Source: a virus
IMG/VR virus record: IMGVR_UViG_3300009529_000872
Coordinates: 1 to 24,960 of that record
Reading direction: 5' to 3' (one strand)
Length of the DNA stretch: 24,960 bases
Shown here: positions 8,402 through 15,488 of the stretch, piece after piece
How positions within the stretch are numbered: position 1 is the first letter of the stretch
Layout of the letters: each line of letters opens with the position of its first letter
Notes under the pieces: model-generated
Seen by the model: the letters and a program-made list of their open reading frames with translations, nothing else
Told to the model about the DNA's origin: nothing
Database searches by the model: none
Translations under genes and position numbers: made by a program

Positions 8402-9315
8402 TATGAAACTCCCATTAATGACCGTCTGCGCCGGTTGGCTACCGCCGCGATTTCCCTTGAGAATTGAGCCAGTATTATGCTCCCGTCCGGGAAAAAGTTT
8501 ACGCGCTCACCGGTGTCGTGGCGCTTGCCGTAAAAATAAGCGGGCAAACGAGTACCTAATTCCTGCACGTCGTATACTACATTCCAGCGCTCAATCGTGC
8601 TGGCGTTGTCGTGCGTTGCCGCCGTGTAACCGTTTACGCCCCGTTCTACCGTCAGGGTGTCATCAGCAGGGGCATCGGTGTTCTCCAGGTCGGTAATCAG
8701 CATAAGCTCATCATCAATCCGAATGTACTGATAAATCTGGAACAATAACGCGCCATCATCAGCCAGTGTAATCGTTGTTCCGGTGGTGTCCGCCATTGCC
8801 TCCGCCAGCGTGGTCACGTCGGTGTAAGCGTAGTCACTGCTGTCATGTACGCCCCACTCGCCAACGATGGTGATTTTAGTGTCAAAATCCCGGTCATAAG
8901 ACGGAACTTCATTACCATCAAAAAGTATCCGCGTGTATGGATATTCATCGGCGCTGCTGTTCGTGCCCACTAACCGGTATTCATCAGTCAACGCCGTGTC
9001 ATCCCACGTGATGCTATCGACGCTTAACAAATCTTCCCACAAGTCCAGTACATAACGCCCGGCGCTATTTTTGAAAAAGTTTCCATTTATAATCTCTTCG
9101 CCAAAATATTTATTTTTTGTTGCCGTATATGGTACAAACGTCCGATTGGTCTGGGTCTCAATCATGACCGAGTAGTCGCGGCAATAACGTTTGATTAAAT
9201 CCCAATCATCATCAAATTTCGTTTCAGTTGTTGACGTTGCCCCGGTGTTAGCCTTGTGCAATTGCTGCAAAATCAATGCCGGTGTGGTGTAGATACTTGG
9301 CGGTCTATTTTGCAT
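8401..9315 (-). CDS. Head-tail connector (adaptor) protein with inserted beta domain
   Basis: A 304-residue protein from the ATG at 9315 (MQNRPPSIYTTPALIL); a GTG two codons earlier is the alternative start. The N-terminal helical part (DWDLIKRYCRDYSVMIETQ, then TNRTFVPYTATK) follows the pattern of the gp6/gp15-type adaptor that docks under the portal. Residues about 165-245 form a beta module with the recurrent phage pattern YIRIDDELMLITD, LTVERGVNGYTAATH, interrupting the fold. A C-terminal helix rich in Arg (EIAAVANRRRRSLMG) could contact DNA or portal. Family adaptors are usually 100-200 residues, so this one is enlarged. It overlaps the preceding AT-rich gene by 11 bases. Confidence 0.65.
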   Translation of the reverse strand: MQNRPPSIYTTPALILQQLHKANTGATSTTETKFDDDWDLIKRYCRDYSVMIETQTNRTFVPYTATKNKYFGEEIINGNFFKNSAGRYVLDLWEDLLSVDSITWDDTALTDEYRLVGTNSSADEYPYTRILFDGNEVPSYDRDFDTKITIVGEWGVHDSSDYAYTDVTTLAEAMADTTGTTITLADDGALLFQIYQYIRIDDELMLITDLENTDAPADDTLTVERGVNGYTAATHDNASTIERWNVVYDVQELGTRLPAYFYGKRHDTGERVNFFPDGSIILAQFSREIAAVANRRRRSLMGVS

Positions 9316-9586
9316 CAGCACACTTTTCCAGTATGAACCTTACGCAGTCGGTGAAGCTATGACTTTTAAAATCAACGTCAACGAAACTCATATGACAGTC
9401 TTCTTTTAACCATACATACCAAACGTTATCATCAGGGTGACAAGCAAGTAAAATATTATATTTTCTATTAAAATATTCCTGCAAATATTTCACTACAAAC
9501 CTAAACTCGGTTGAGTCCTGCGTAATACCGCGCAACGCTTTCTCAAAATCTTTGTCCGTAGATTCAATATTTATACCTTCTATCAT
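9305..9586 (-). CDS. Unknown 93-residue protein, AT-rich gene in connector operon
   Basis: Begins MIEGINIESTDKDFEKALRG, with GGAG eight bases before the ATG. The predicted fold is alpha/beta: two helices (FEKALRGI, TEFRFVVKYLQEYF), strands (YNILLACH, VWYVWLKE) and a last helix (TDCVRFILEKCADAK). It is visibly richer in A and T than its neighbours, with stretches such as AAATATTATATTTTC on the plus strand. I recognise no family. It may be an acquired accessory gene placed between two connector genes rather than a virion protein. Confidence 0.7.
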   Translation of the reverse strand: MIEGINIESTDKDFEKALRGITQDSTEFRFVVKYLQEYFNRKYNILLACHPDDNVWYVWLKEDCHMSFVDVDFKSHSFTDCVRFILEKCADAK

Positions 9587-9589
9587 TAT

Positions 9590-10153
9590 CTATCTCCGTC
9601 TCGGTAACCGCGGCGTTATTGCACGCCGTCTAACCGTCACACCTAACCCGACAATCTTCTTACCCAGGTTAACGCGATACATGTCCCGATACAAGTCCAT
9701 CCACTCATTAACGATGGGGGAGGCGGTGAGCCAGCCCGTGATTTTGTGAAACTGTTGCTGAAACCTACTTGCCGCCGCGACGTTTTGCGCCAATGAACCA
9801 TATACGAACCGCGCCGCTTTGTTGGGGTTCTCTACTACCACTCTAAAACCCGCAGCCGTTCTCTCTGTGATTACGCGCCATGCCGCCGCCAATCCACCTG
9901 TGCGCTTATACGGAATTCCCGCGCCAAAACCATCAGTCGCAAAGTACGCCCGTCTCTGGCGCTCCGAAGTCCATTGAATAGGCGGACTGTTTTCGGTGCG
10001 CTCTGGCGGCTGTACTTGTAACCGCGCCAACAGTTCCGGCGTAAGCTGTCTAGCCGTCTCTTCGCCCGCTTCGGCTGCCAGTTCCGGAAAGCGCTCCAGC
10101 ATCACATATAAACCGTCAAGCGGTTTAGTGTTGGCCTCAAGTTTCAGGCGCAT
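9590..10153 (-). CDS. HK97 gp10-like / phage morphogenesis connector protein
   Basis: A 187-residue basic protein starting MRLKLEANTKPLDGLYVML. It shows a helical N-terminus (FPELAAEAGEETARQLTPELLARL), then the stretch WTSERQRRAYFATDGFG at about 61-77 and YKRTGGLAAAWRV at about 82-94. That combination recurs in minor head-tail joining proteins of the HK97-gp10 or virion-morphogenesis type. The C-terminus is rich in Arg (VRRRAITPRLPRRR). The ATG overlaps the previous stop as TAATG. The likely role is closing the head-tail junction or completing the tail; the call is moderate because the family is diverse. Confidence 0.65.
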   Translation of the reverse strand: MRLKLEANTKPLDGLYVMLERFPELAAEAGEETARQLTPELLARLQVQPPERTENSPPIQWTSERQRRAYFATDGFGAGIPYKRTGGLAAAWRVITERTAAGFRVVVENPNKAARFVYGSLAQNVAAASRFQQQFHKITGWLTASPIVNEWMDLYRDMYRVNLGKKIVGLGVTVRRRAITPRLPRRR

Positions 10154-10530
10154 TATGTCACATACACAATCGTGACGATCACACCATCATCATCATTAGC
10201 CCCTGTAATCGTAGCCATAATGTAATCATTTACAGCCACGAACATTCCAGGCCCCAAGGCAACCCCATCGGTTACATCGACGGCGGCGTGTACTGGCGCA
10301 TACCAGCCATCCGTCGCCGAATTAGTGAGCGTCAAAATTGCCATAGCCGGGTCATTGTTCGCCTCTACAATAACTACATCAGTTGTGCCCGCTGGCGGAG
10401 CACCAGTATATTCCAGGTATATGGCTGTAATGAGACCGTTGATGATTACATCGCTGTCGGCGGTAGCCGTTGATACACCAGCACCACCAGTCGAGCCGCT
10501 AACCGTAATGACCCTGCGAAATGTACTCAT
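10153..10530 (-). CDS. Beta-rich putative virion protein
   Basis: A 125-residue protein starting MSTFRRVITVSGSTGGAG. It is rich in Thr, Ala, Val and Asp, with alternating hydrophobic strands (TTDVVIVEANN, AMAILTLTNS, DDGVIVTIVYVT) suggesting a beta-sandwich. Position between GroES and the gp10-like gene suggests a neck, decoration or connector component. Its first four residues, start codon and the bases around them are identical to those of the GroES gene 300 bp upstream. It starts three bases after the GroES stop, and no clear Shine-Dalgarno is seen, so it probably depends on coupling. Confidence 0.65.
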   Translation of the reverse strand: MSTFRRVITVSGSTGGAGVSTATADSDVIINGLITAIYLEYTGAPPAGTTDVVIVEANNDPAMAILTLTNSATDGWYAPVHAAVDVTDGVALGPGMFVAVNDYIMATITGANDDDGVIVTIVYVT

Positions 10531-10537
10531 TGTTTAA
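10518..10537. repeat. 20-bp direct repeat at a start codon, copy 1
   Basis: A 20-bp exact match to 10818-10837 that spans the first codons and the initiation region of the gene starting at 10530. Here the GroES stop TAA lies inside the repeat three bases before the ATG. Confidence 0.9.
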
Positions 10538-10830
10538 TCCTTGATAATTCCTAGAATTTCGGTTTCCTTCATGATGACAAATTTTTCACCGTTTAACTTG
10601 ACCTCAATGCCGGCATATTTCGCAAAAAGTATACGGTCATTTTTTTTGACATCTAACTCTATGCGTCCCCCATTGTTATCGCGCCTGCCAAGTCCAGCAG
10701 CTAAAACTATACCCTGCTGTGGTTTCTCTTTGGCTGTCTCAGGTAAAAGTAATGCACCACCTGCGATAGCCTGGTCTTCTTCAACCAACTTAATCATAAG
10801 TCGGTCTTCTATAGGTTGAAATGTACTCAT
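10534..10830 (-). CDS. groES: Phage-encoded GroES-type co-chaperonin
   Basis: A 98-residue protein that matches Cpn10 end to end. PIEDRLMIKLVEEDQ (residues 6-20) corresponds to the family's PLxDRVLVK start. AIAGGALLLPETAKEKPQQG at 21-40 is the mobile loop that contacts GroEL and the following strand. LDVKKNDRILFAKYAGIEVK (59-78) and FVIMKETEILGIIKD at the C-terminus complete the fold. GroES caps GroEL and closes the folding chamber; phage versions such as T4 gp31 reshape the cap so the host chaperonin can fold capsid protein. This one is close to bacterial GroES in length and motif. No GroEL is encoded here, so host GroEL is the presumed partner. The ATG overlaps the previous stop as ATGA. 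Confidence 0.95.
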   Translation of the reverse strand: MSTFQPIEDRLMIKLVEEDQAIAGGALLLPETAKEKPQQGIVLAAGLGRRDNNGGRIELDVKKNDRILFAKYAGIEVKLNGEKFVIMKETEILGIIKD

Positions 10831-10837
10831 TGTTTAA
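10818..10837. repeat. 20-bp direct repeat at a start codon, copy 2
   Basis: Identical to 10518-10537, exactly 300 bp away, around the GroES start. The bases that hold a TAA stop before the start in copy 1 are read here as the in-frame codons TTT AAA CAA TGA of the upstream gene. Confidence 0.9.
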
Positions 10838-11093
10838 ACTCCCGTATAACCTGCAATACTTCGCTCTTTTTCCAGCGCGGTGACGTTTTGATGCCAATCA
10901 ACTTGGCGTGTTTCATCAACTCGCGTCGCTTCATGGTGTCGAATTTATCATCATTCACAGCAGCGGCGTATTCCGCCGCGCCCCTGTTCACCAGTTGCGC
11001 CGCTATATTATCGGGGCAACTGAACACGCCATCGGTGTAAGGCTGTTGTGTCATCCACTGCCATTGCGTTCTGTTTACTCGTATCTCAGCCAT
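10827..11093 (-). CDS. Small protein with C-terminal SAP/HeH-like helical motif
   Basis: An 88-residue protein starting MAEIRVNRTQWQWMTQQPYT, with GGAG six bases before the ATG. The C-terminal half (MKRRELMKHAKLIGIKTSPR then WKKSEVLQVIREF) has the helix-extended-helix pattern of SAP, HeH or Rho-N-like domains, which are common at the ends of small phage head genes and often bind nucleic acid. The N-terminal half has WQWM and a strand of unknown role. Position after the decoration gene suggests a head component or assembly factor; the domain call is a visual pattern match. Confidence 0.6.
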   Translation of the reverse strand: MAEIRVNRTQWQWMTQQPYTDGVFSCPDNIAAQLVNRGAAEYAAAVNDDKFDTMKRRELMKHAKLIGIKTSPRWKKSEVLQVIREFKQ

Positions 11094-11107
11094 ATTGACT
11101 CCGGTTG

Positions 11108-11135
11108 TGGGGCAGGGGGATTAACCCCCACCCCA
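11108..11135 (-). terminator. GC-rich intergenic hairpin, possible attenuator
   Basis: On the minus strand TGGGG-T-GGGGG, loop TTAAT, CCCCC-TG-CCCCA: ten base pairs with one small internal loop. It lies between the putative decoration gene and the next gene, the largest gap in the head/connector operon. There is no U-run on the 3' side, so a classical intrinsic terminator is unlikely. Partial termination, an mRNA-stabilising end for the upstream capsid transcript, or a processing site are possible. Confidence 0.45.
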
Positions 11136-11166
11136 TTGTGTTACGAGATATATTACATCCGCCTGC

Positions 11167-11523
11167 TTACGCTAACGTAACGCCTACGTTGGCTACCTGA
11201 ACCCAATAGCCTCCAACGCTGGCTAAAATTAAGCAGTCATCGATTGCCCCGCTAAAAGTTGCTACATCCTCGGTAGCACCTAGTCCATGCAAACCACTGG
11301 CAATGGTCACGGTATGCGTTTGCGCCGTCTTGGATGAAATCATCAATATCAGACCGTTAGCATCGGGCAACGCCAGTGTGACGGCTGATGCGCCCGCCTC
11401 GGTTAGTTCGACAATGCCATTAGAGATAGTAATTGCCCCAGAGGTAGTAATCACCTGATAAGGAAACTGCACCCCGCTTGGATTCGCCAAGTTATTGGGG
11501 ACTGGTTGTGTATTTGCTGCCAT
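11167..11523 (-). CDS. Putative capsid decoration / head-associated beta protein
   Basis: A 118-residue protein starting MAANTQPVPNNLANPSGVQF. After a flexible N-terminus it is nearly all beta strand: SGAITISNGIVELTEAGA (28-45), VTLALPDANGLILMISS (48-64), QTHTVTIASG, and DDCLILASVGGYWVQVANVG at the end. This pattern is common in small trimeric head-associated proteins encoded just after the major capsid gene. It is coupled to the preceding small gene by TAATG. The decoration role is inferred from fold-like pattern and position; a head fibre base is an alternative. Confidence 0.6.
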   Translation of the reverse strand: MAANTQPVPNNLANPSGVQFPYQVITTSGAITISNGIVELTEAGASAVTLALPDANGLILMISSKTAQTHTVTIASGLHGLGATEDVATFSGAIDDCLILASVGGYWVQVANVGVTLA

Positions 11524-11717
11524 TATTTATCCTCCTCGAATACTTCTTGCTCTGGCACTTCTGATTCTGTCGCCTCAGCATATTCAGCAGCAACGAGTAT
11601 CGCACCAATGTTAAATGGTACGGTGACGATCTCACCCGCGTTAGCATCAGGCGCGCCAGGAATGTGATTATAGTGATCTTCTATCATCAGTACGTCCATC
11701 GTGATATTACTACTCAT
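11523..11717 (-). CDS. Small acidic protein of unknown function
   Basis: A 64-residue protein starting MSSNITMDVLMIEDHYNHIPG, with a strong GGGAGG five bases before the ATG. The C-terminal third is very acidic (ATESEVPEQEVFEEDK). It lies between the beta-helix gene and the decoration-like gene and is coupled to the latter. I recognise no family; it is likely a head-module accessory. Confidence 0.65.
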   Translation of the reverse strand: MSSNITMDVLMIEDHYNHIPGAPDANAGEIVTVPFNIGAILVAAEYAEATESEVPEQEVFEEDK

Positions 11718-11728
11718 GTCATCCTCCC

Positions 11729-12643
11729 TTATGAGCCTGTGGTTTCTTTAGCGCCGGTAACGTTGTTCACGACACTGTTGCCGATGGTGAATGAAGCTCC
11801 GCCAGCGTGTTCAATCGCATCGTTTGCACGTATCCAGTTGCCATAGACGACTGAACCCCCTTGATTGTCGTCCACGCCTTTAGAACTTCCGCCGCTGCAC
11901 CGTATCATATTGAACGGGCCAATTCTGGCCTCGCTCGCGGTACAGGTATCCTCGATCCATACGCCTGTATCTGTTGTCATGATGCTGTTGTCATGTACGT
12001 GTATATTGTGGGCGTACTTGTTCGCGCCGCCAGAGAAGTACAAGCCGTGTTTCATCCCGGTTGTTTGCCCGGATTCGACCCAGTTATGATGGAAATGCAG
12101 GTGCGTACAGTTTTCAGTCGATAGTGCTGTTGCCGCAACCGCCGCGCCGTTGGTGAACACACAACCGGCGATCTCGCTGTTGTTGCAAATCCCAATGTCC
12201 AGACAATCAACAGCCTCATTAACCTCGAAACGCAGGTTAAGCAACACCGCGCCTAGCAGCGTACCGGTTAAACATACACCAGTAGTCGGGTGAATTTCCG
12301 CGCTTGTGTCCGTGCCGCGAATTCCACATCCGATGATATAGCAGTAATAGGCCGGCGTCAGATTTTCGTCGTACACACCGGGCGCTACAAATATAACACC
12401 GTAACGCATCGGAGTAGCTGACCAGTCGATGGTAGCGTTATTGGCTGTGATAGCCTCCTGCACTGTTAGATAGGCGCTATCCCAACTCTGGCCGTCACCG
12501 GTCTTGTCCATATTGGAGTCAACAAACCAGATATGCTCTTCGTCAATGCCTGTCGGGTATGTTCCCGCGGTGAATCCGTCGTATAGATTACCTAGTCCGG
12601 CAATCATGTTTTTTAGATTAAGACTCTGTTGTGGTTTCGTCAT
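11729..12643 (-). CDS. Right-handed beta-helix (pectate-lyase-like) protein in the head module
   Basis: A 304-residue protein with GGAGG a few bases before the ATG. Residues 37-65 have the pattern typical of the entry to phage beta-helix proteins (HIWFVDSNMDKTGDGQSWDS, then LTVQEAI). VIFVAPGVYDENL near 88 starts the coils, followed by turns such as NNSEIAGCVFTNGAA, CTHLHFHHNWVES and HNIHVHDNSIMTTDTG, each roughly one helical rung. Beta-helix proteins usually bind or cut polysaccharide in tail spikes, or act as stable virion surface proteins. Here the gene directly follows the major capsid gene, pointing to a capsid-surface role instead. No catalytic residues can be named. Confidence 0.72.
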   Translation of the reverse strand: MTKPQQSLNLKNMIAGLGNLYDGFTAGTYPTGIDEEHIWFVDSNMDKTGDGQSWDSAYLTVQEAITANNATIDWSATPMRYGVIFVAPGVYDENLTPAYYCYIIGCGIRGTDTSAEIHPTTGVCLTGTLLGAVLLNLRFEVNEAVDCLDIGICNNSEIAGCVFTNGAAVAATALSTENCTHLHFHHNWVESGQTTGMKHGLYFSGGANKYAHNIHVHDNSIMTTDTGVWIEDTCTASEARIGPFNMIRCSGGSSKGVDDNQGGSVVYGNWIRANDAIEHAGGASFTIGNSVVNNVTGAKETTGS

Positions 12644-12652
12644 GTCAGCCTC

Positions 12653-15322
12653 CTACACCGTGATGTCAAACGTGCCAGCAGCCGCATTATCCCCGCGTGC
12701 CGCCAGGATATGCCGCACACTGACCACCACAACTGTTGCACTAGACTGAGCGTAACGCTGCAATTCAACAGTAACCTCACGCTTGCGTCCATACTGCCAG
12801 TAAGGAGCATAAATCGCCGCTATGCTGCCTTCTGTGTTATTGCCAGCCGTATCGTGAATAAACCCGGTTGCCTGTGACAATCCCATTTGCCCGGACATGT
12901 AAACATCTACCCCGAACAGGGTTGGAATTTGACCGGCAAAGGACGAGTTCAGAACGGTTGCATCGGTAGTCGCAACATCCCGTGTCAACAATTCCGGCAG
13001 TTTGCGAGTAGCGGATTCGGTGTCGCTATCTACAACAAACAACATCATATCGCGCCGCTTGCGGATGGTAGCATCAAAGAGTTTCAGTGTGTCCTCATAG
13101 TCTGTGATTTGCAATCCAGCCGCCGCCGCGTTGCCGCGGGCGGTGAAGTCCACTAGATATTGATGTCGTATTCCATCCCACGCGATGTAGTCCGGTGTTT
13201 GAATACCAGTTGCCGGTACGCTGGTGGTGTTGATATTAGCGGCGGTTGCTGTGGTATCGCCGTTAATTAGCACGCTTTCCAGACTTTCGGCCAGCGTGAT
13301 AACCGCATCAGTATCTACAAACCCGACAATAGCGATAATGCTGTCTTCGTCCAGTTCGTCGGTATACGATACCGCCAGCATGTGCTTCTTTACATCCTTC
13401 TCAACTTCGTCAGTCGTGAACGGTGTAGTTTGCACCACAACTTCAGGCCGTCCGGTTGCGTCGGTGCTTTGCGCTTCCGGCGCGGTATAGACGGTGGGGG
13501 AGCCGGTGTTTAGCTTGACATTCATCGTTTTACCGGTTACATCAGCCGTCCGCATTCCACGCGCTACCAACAGATTAAACAATTCGGTGTCGTGCCGCGC
13601 ACGTTCCCATAGGCGGGTGTCATACCAGATAAACGCCCATTCAGCACCTTGATTTGTGATTGCAACTGCATCCAACTCATCGGCTTTCCACGGCATAGCT
13701 GCTTTCATCAGAGTACGGTCACGCGCAAGAGCGCGGTCATACCGACCAACACCCTTAAATCCTTCGCTGCCGCGGTGGTCGTCATTGACCTTATGCGCCA
13801 TGACCTTCAGATATGATTCGGAAACCGTTCCAGCTTCGACAAGATGTTGCAACTTCATACCCTTCGGTATCCCATAGGGGAAATGCTTCTGAGCCATAAT
13901 CCGCAATCCCAGCGCCATCTCCTCAGATGACAACCCGGCGTATTTCATTTCCTCATCTACAGAAATGTGCATTGCCGGTTGCCGCTGTGGATTACCTTCC
14001 TGTTGGCTGTAACCCCCGCGCTTTTTCTTATAACTTGTGGCGGGGGCGTTGGCCTTTACATCATCCAGAACGTCAGAAACCAACCCTTTTCGGTTGGCCA
14101 CGTCCTGTGCTTGTTTGTTTAGGTGTGCAGTCACCGCATCCGGCAACCACTTTCTCAGATTGGCCTTGACGATTTCATCTACATCTTCGTCTTCTACCTG
14201 TTTTAGTTCTTCCTCTTCCTTCGGTAGATCGTCCTCAGCCTTGCCCAGCATTTCATCGAGAAGCTCTTCCTCCTCTTGCTTCTCGGGTTCCATGCCGATC
14301 TCGTCAAGCAGTTCAGCCAGAATTGGCTCGACTTGCTTGGCAATCTTCTCCATTAATTCCTCTATATTCATGGGAGTAGATTCCTCTTCCTCGTTATTTG
14401 ATTTTCGATTTGGTTTGGTGAGAATACCTGCTAAACGCGACGTATTCACACCATCTGGTGCCGTCGCGCTTCTGGAAACGTCAGCGGCGCTTGTCCCGGC
14501 AGCTAACCCGGAATCGCCTACCCGTTCCCCTTTCGCGGTTATTTCTTTTTCTATTCTAAAGGTTTTCCTTTCATCTGTCAAATTTACAACTTCAGCCATA
14601 GCCGATTTGAACCTTACCATCGGCTGATGATCGTCAGCAGGCGTGGGTGTTAACGCCCCGTGTACTATGCCACAAATGTCGATATGCCCCGTTCTGTCAT
14701 TGACGTAAAATGCGGCGGGGTCAGCTCCCATGCTCATCTGTAACGGCACTGTTGTTATTAATTCCTGCACCGCTTTCACGGCCAAGCCTGATTTACGTTT
14801 CAACTGGGAGTCGTTTAGCTTGAGTTCCTTAAGCCTCCCCATTTCGCGTAGCATATCTATATAGTGAGCGCGGTCATTTAGCTGCGCCTCGACAAATAAC
14901 CCGATGTCGTCTTCGTCTTCAAAATCAAAAACAGCCATATTGAGCGCCCCAAATTCAGGCGTTAGCATGTGCTGGTAATTAGCCGGGCGGCCTTTAATAG
15001 AATAGCCGTTGTTGCGCATGAAATACGTCTGCCTATCAAACCACTCTTCATCCAGGTCTTTATCTTTAGGAGCGCCATAACGCACTAGATAGGCTTCAAA
15101 ACGGTCTGGAGCCGTCGCCTTGATAACTCCGCCCGCCCGCGCCCTACGTCCCTTGCTGCCCTGAAGGCGCGCCAGTAACGCAAGCCACTCCTGATCGGAG
15201 TACGCGCCCTTACACTGCTCATATACAATTGAAGCTGCTACATCAGGGGGGTGTCCAGATTGAATTAGTTCGCGGATATTCTCAGAAACAGTGGAATCAC
15301 TGTATTCATCTTGTAACGGCAT
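12653..15322 (-). CDS. Fused prohead protease - scaffold - HK97-fold major capsid protein
   Basis: An 889-residue protein that appears to hold three functions. Residues about 70-260 resemble the HK97-type (S78) prohead protease: NYQHML with His118, LFVEAQLNDRAHYIDML (142-158), LQMSMG with Ser197, and HGALTPTPAD at 221-230, where the family has SLTPTPA. Residues about 305-425 are acidic coiled coil (EEEESTPMNIEELMEKIAKQ onward), as in a scaffold. Residues about 540-889 look like an HK97-fold capsid protein with an N-terminal ITNQGAEWAFIWYD and a long beta/helix core. In most phages these are two or three genes. The 5' gap carries AGAGGAG seven bases before the ATG and a good promoter further up. 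The protease would mature the shell and remove scaffold. Residue assignments are from motif reading. Confidence 0.85.
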   Translation of the reverse strand: MPLQDEYSDSTVSENIRELIQSGHPPDVAASIVYEQCKGAYSDQEWLALLARLQGSKGRRARAGGVIKATAPDRFEAYLVRYGAPKDKDLDEEWFDRQTYFMRNNGYSIKGRPANYQHMLTPEFGALNMAVFDFEDEDDIGLFVEAQLNDRAHYIDMLREMGRLKELKLNDSQLKRKSGLAVKAVQELITTVPLQMSMGADPAAFYVNDRTGHIDICGIVHGALTPTPADDHQPMVRFKSAMAEVVNLTDERKTFRIEKEITAKGERVGDSGLAAGTSAADVSRSATAPDGVNTSRLAGILTKPNRKSNNEEEESTPMNIEELMEKIAKQVEPILAELLDEIGMEPEKQEEEELLDEMLGKAEDDLPKEEEELKQVEDEDVDEIVKANLRKWLPDAVTAHLNKQAQDVANRKGLVSDVLDDVKANAPATSYKKKRGGYSQQEGNPQRQPAMHISVDEEMKYAGLSSEEMALGLRIMAQKHFPYGIPKGMKLQHLVEAGTVSESYLKVMAHKVNDDHRGSEGFKGVGRYDRALARDRTLMKAAMPWKADELDAVAITNQGAEWAFIWYDTRLWERARHDTELFNLLVARGMRTADVTGKTMNVKLNTGSPTVYTAPEAQSTDATGRPEVVVQTTPFTTDEVEKDVKKHMLAVSYTDELDEDSIIAIVGFVDTDAVITLAESLESVLINGDTTATAANINTTSVPATGIQTPDYIAWDGIRHQYLVDFTARGNAAAAGLQITDYEDTLKLFDATIRKRRDMMLFVVDSDTESATRKLPELLTRDVATTDATVLNSSFAGQIPTLFGVDVYMSGQMGLSQATGFIHDTAGNNTEGSIAAIYAPYWQYGRKREVTVELQRYAQSSATVVVVSVRHILAARGDNAAAGTFDITV

Positions 15323-15380
15323 GGTGTTTCTCCTCTGTCTTCTTGTATGCCGAGTTTCGATTGTGTTCGCTATCTTAATT

Positions 15381-15402
15381 CTTATTGCTTCTCTTATTGC
15401 TT
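15381..15402. repeat. Tandem 10-bp direct repeat near the late-promoter start point
   Basis: On the minus strand AAGCAATAAG occurs twice (15402-15393 and 15390-15381), 12 bp apart, just downstream of and touching the -10 box of the putative capsid promoter. It may be a regulator site or chance. Confidence 0.5.
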
Positions 15403-15430
15403 ATATACCATTTTTTAACCAAACGGTCAA
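15402..15430 (-). promoter_or_regulatory. Sigma70-like promoter for the capsid/late operon
   Basis: Minus-strand TTGACC (15430-15425), exactly 17 bp, then TATATA (15407-15402). This is the best promoter match seen in the window. It would start transcription near 15395, about 70 bases before the capsid fusion gene, in the only long gap ahead of the head genes. It would let head and tail genes be expressed independently of the accessory cassette. Confidence 0.65.
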
Positions 15431-15488
15431 GTTTCGTTCTTAATCGCACTCCCCCAAACTGTCTACCTATAACGCCGGTAATATGTAG

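Noticed and set aside
14037-14627. 196-codon plus-strand frame opposite the capsid scaffold
   Set aside because: Serine-rich translation of an antisense Glu-rich stretch; a typical shadow.
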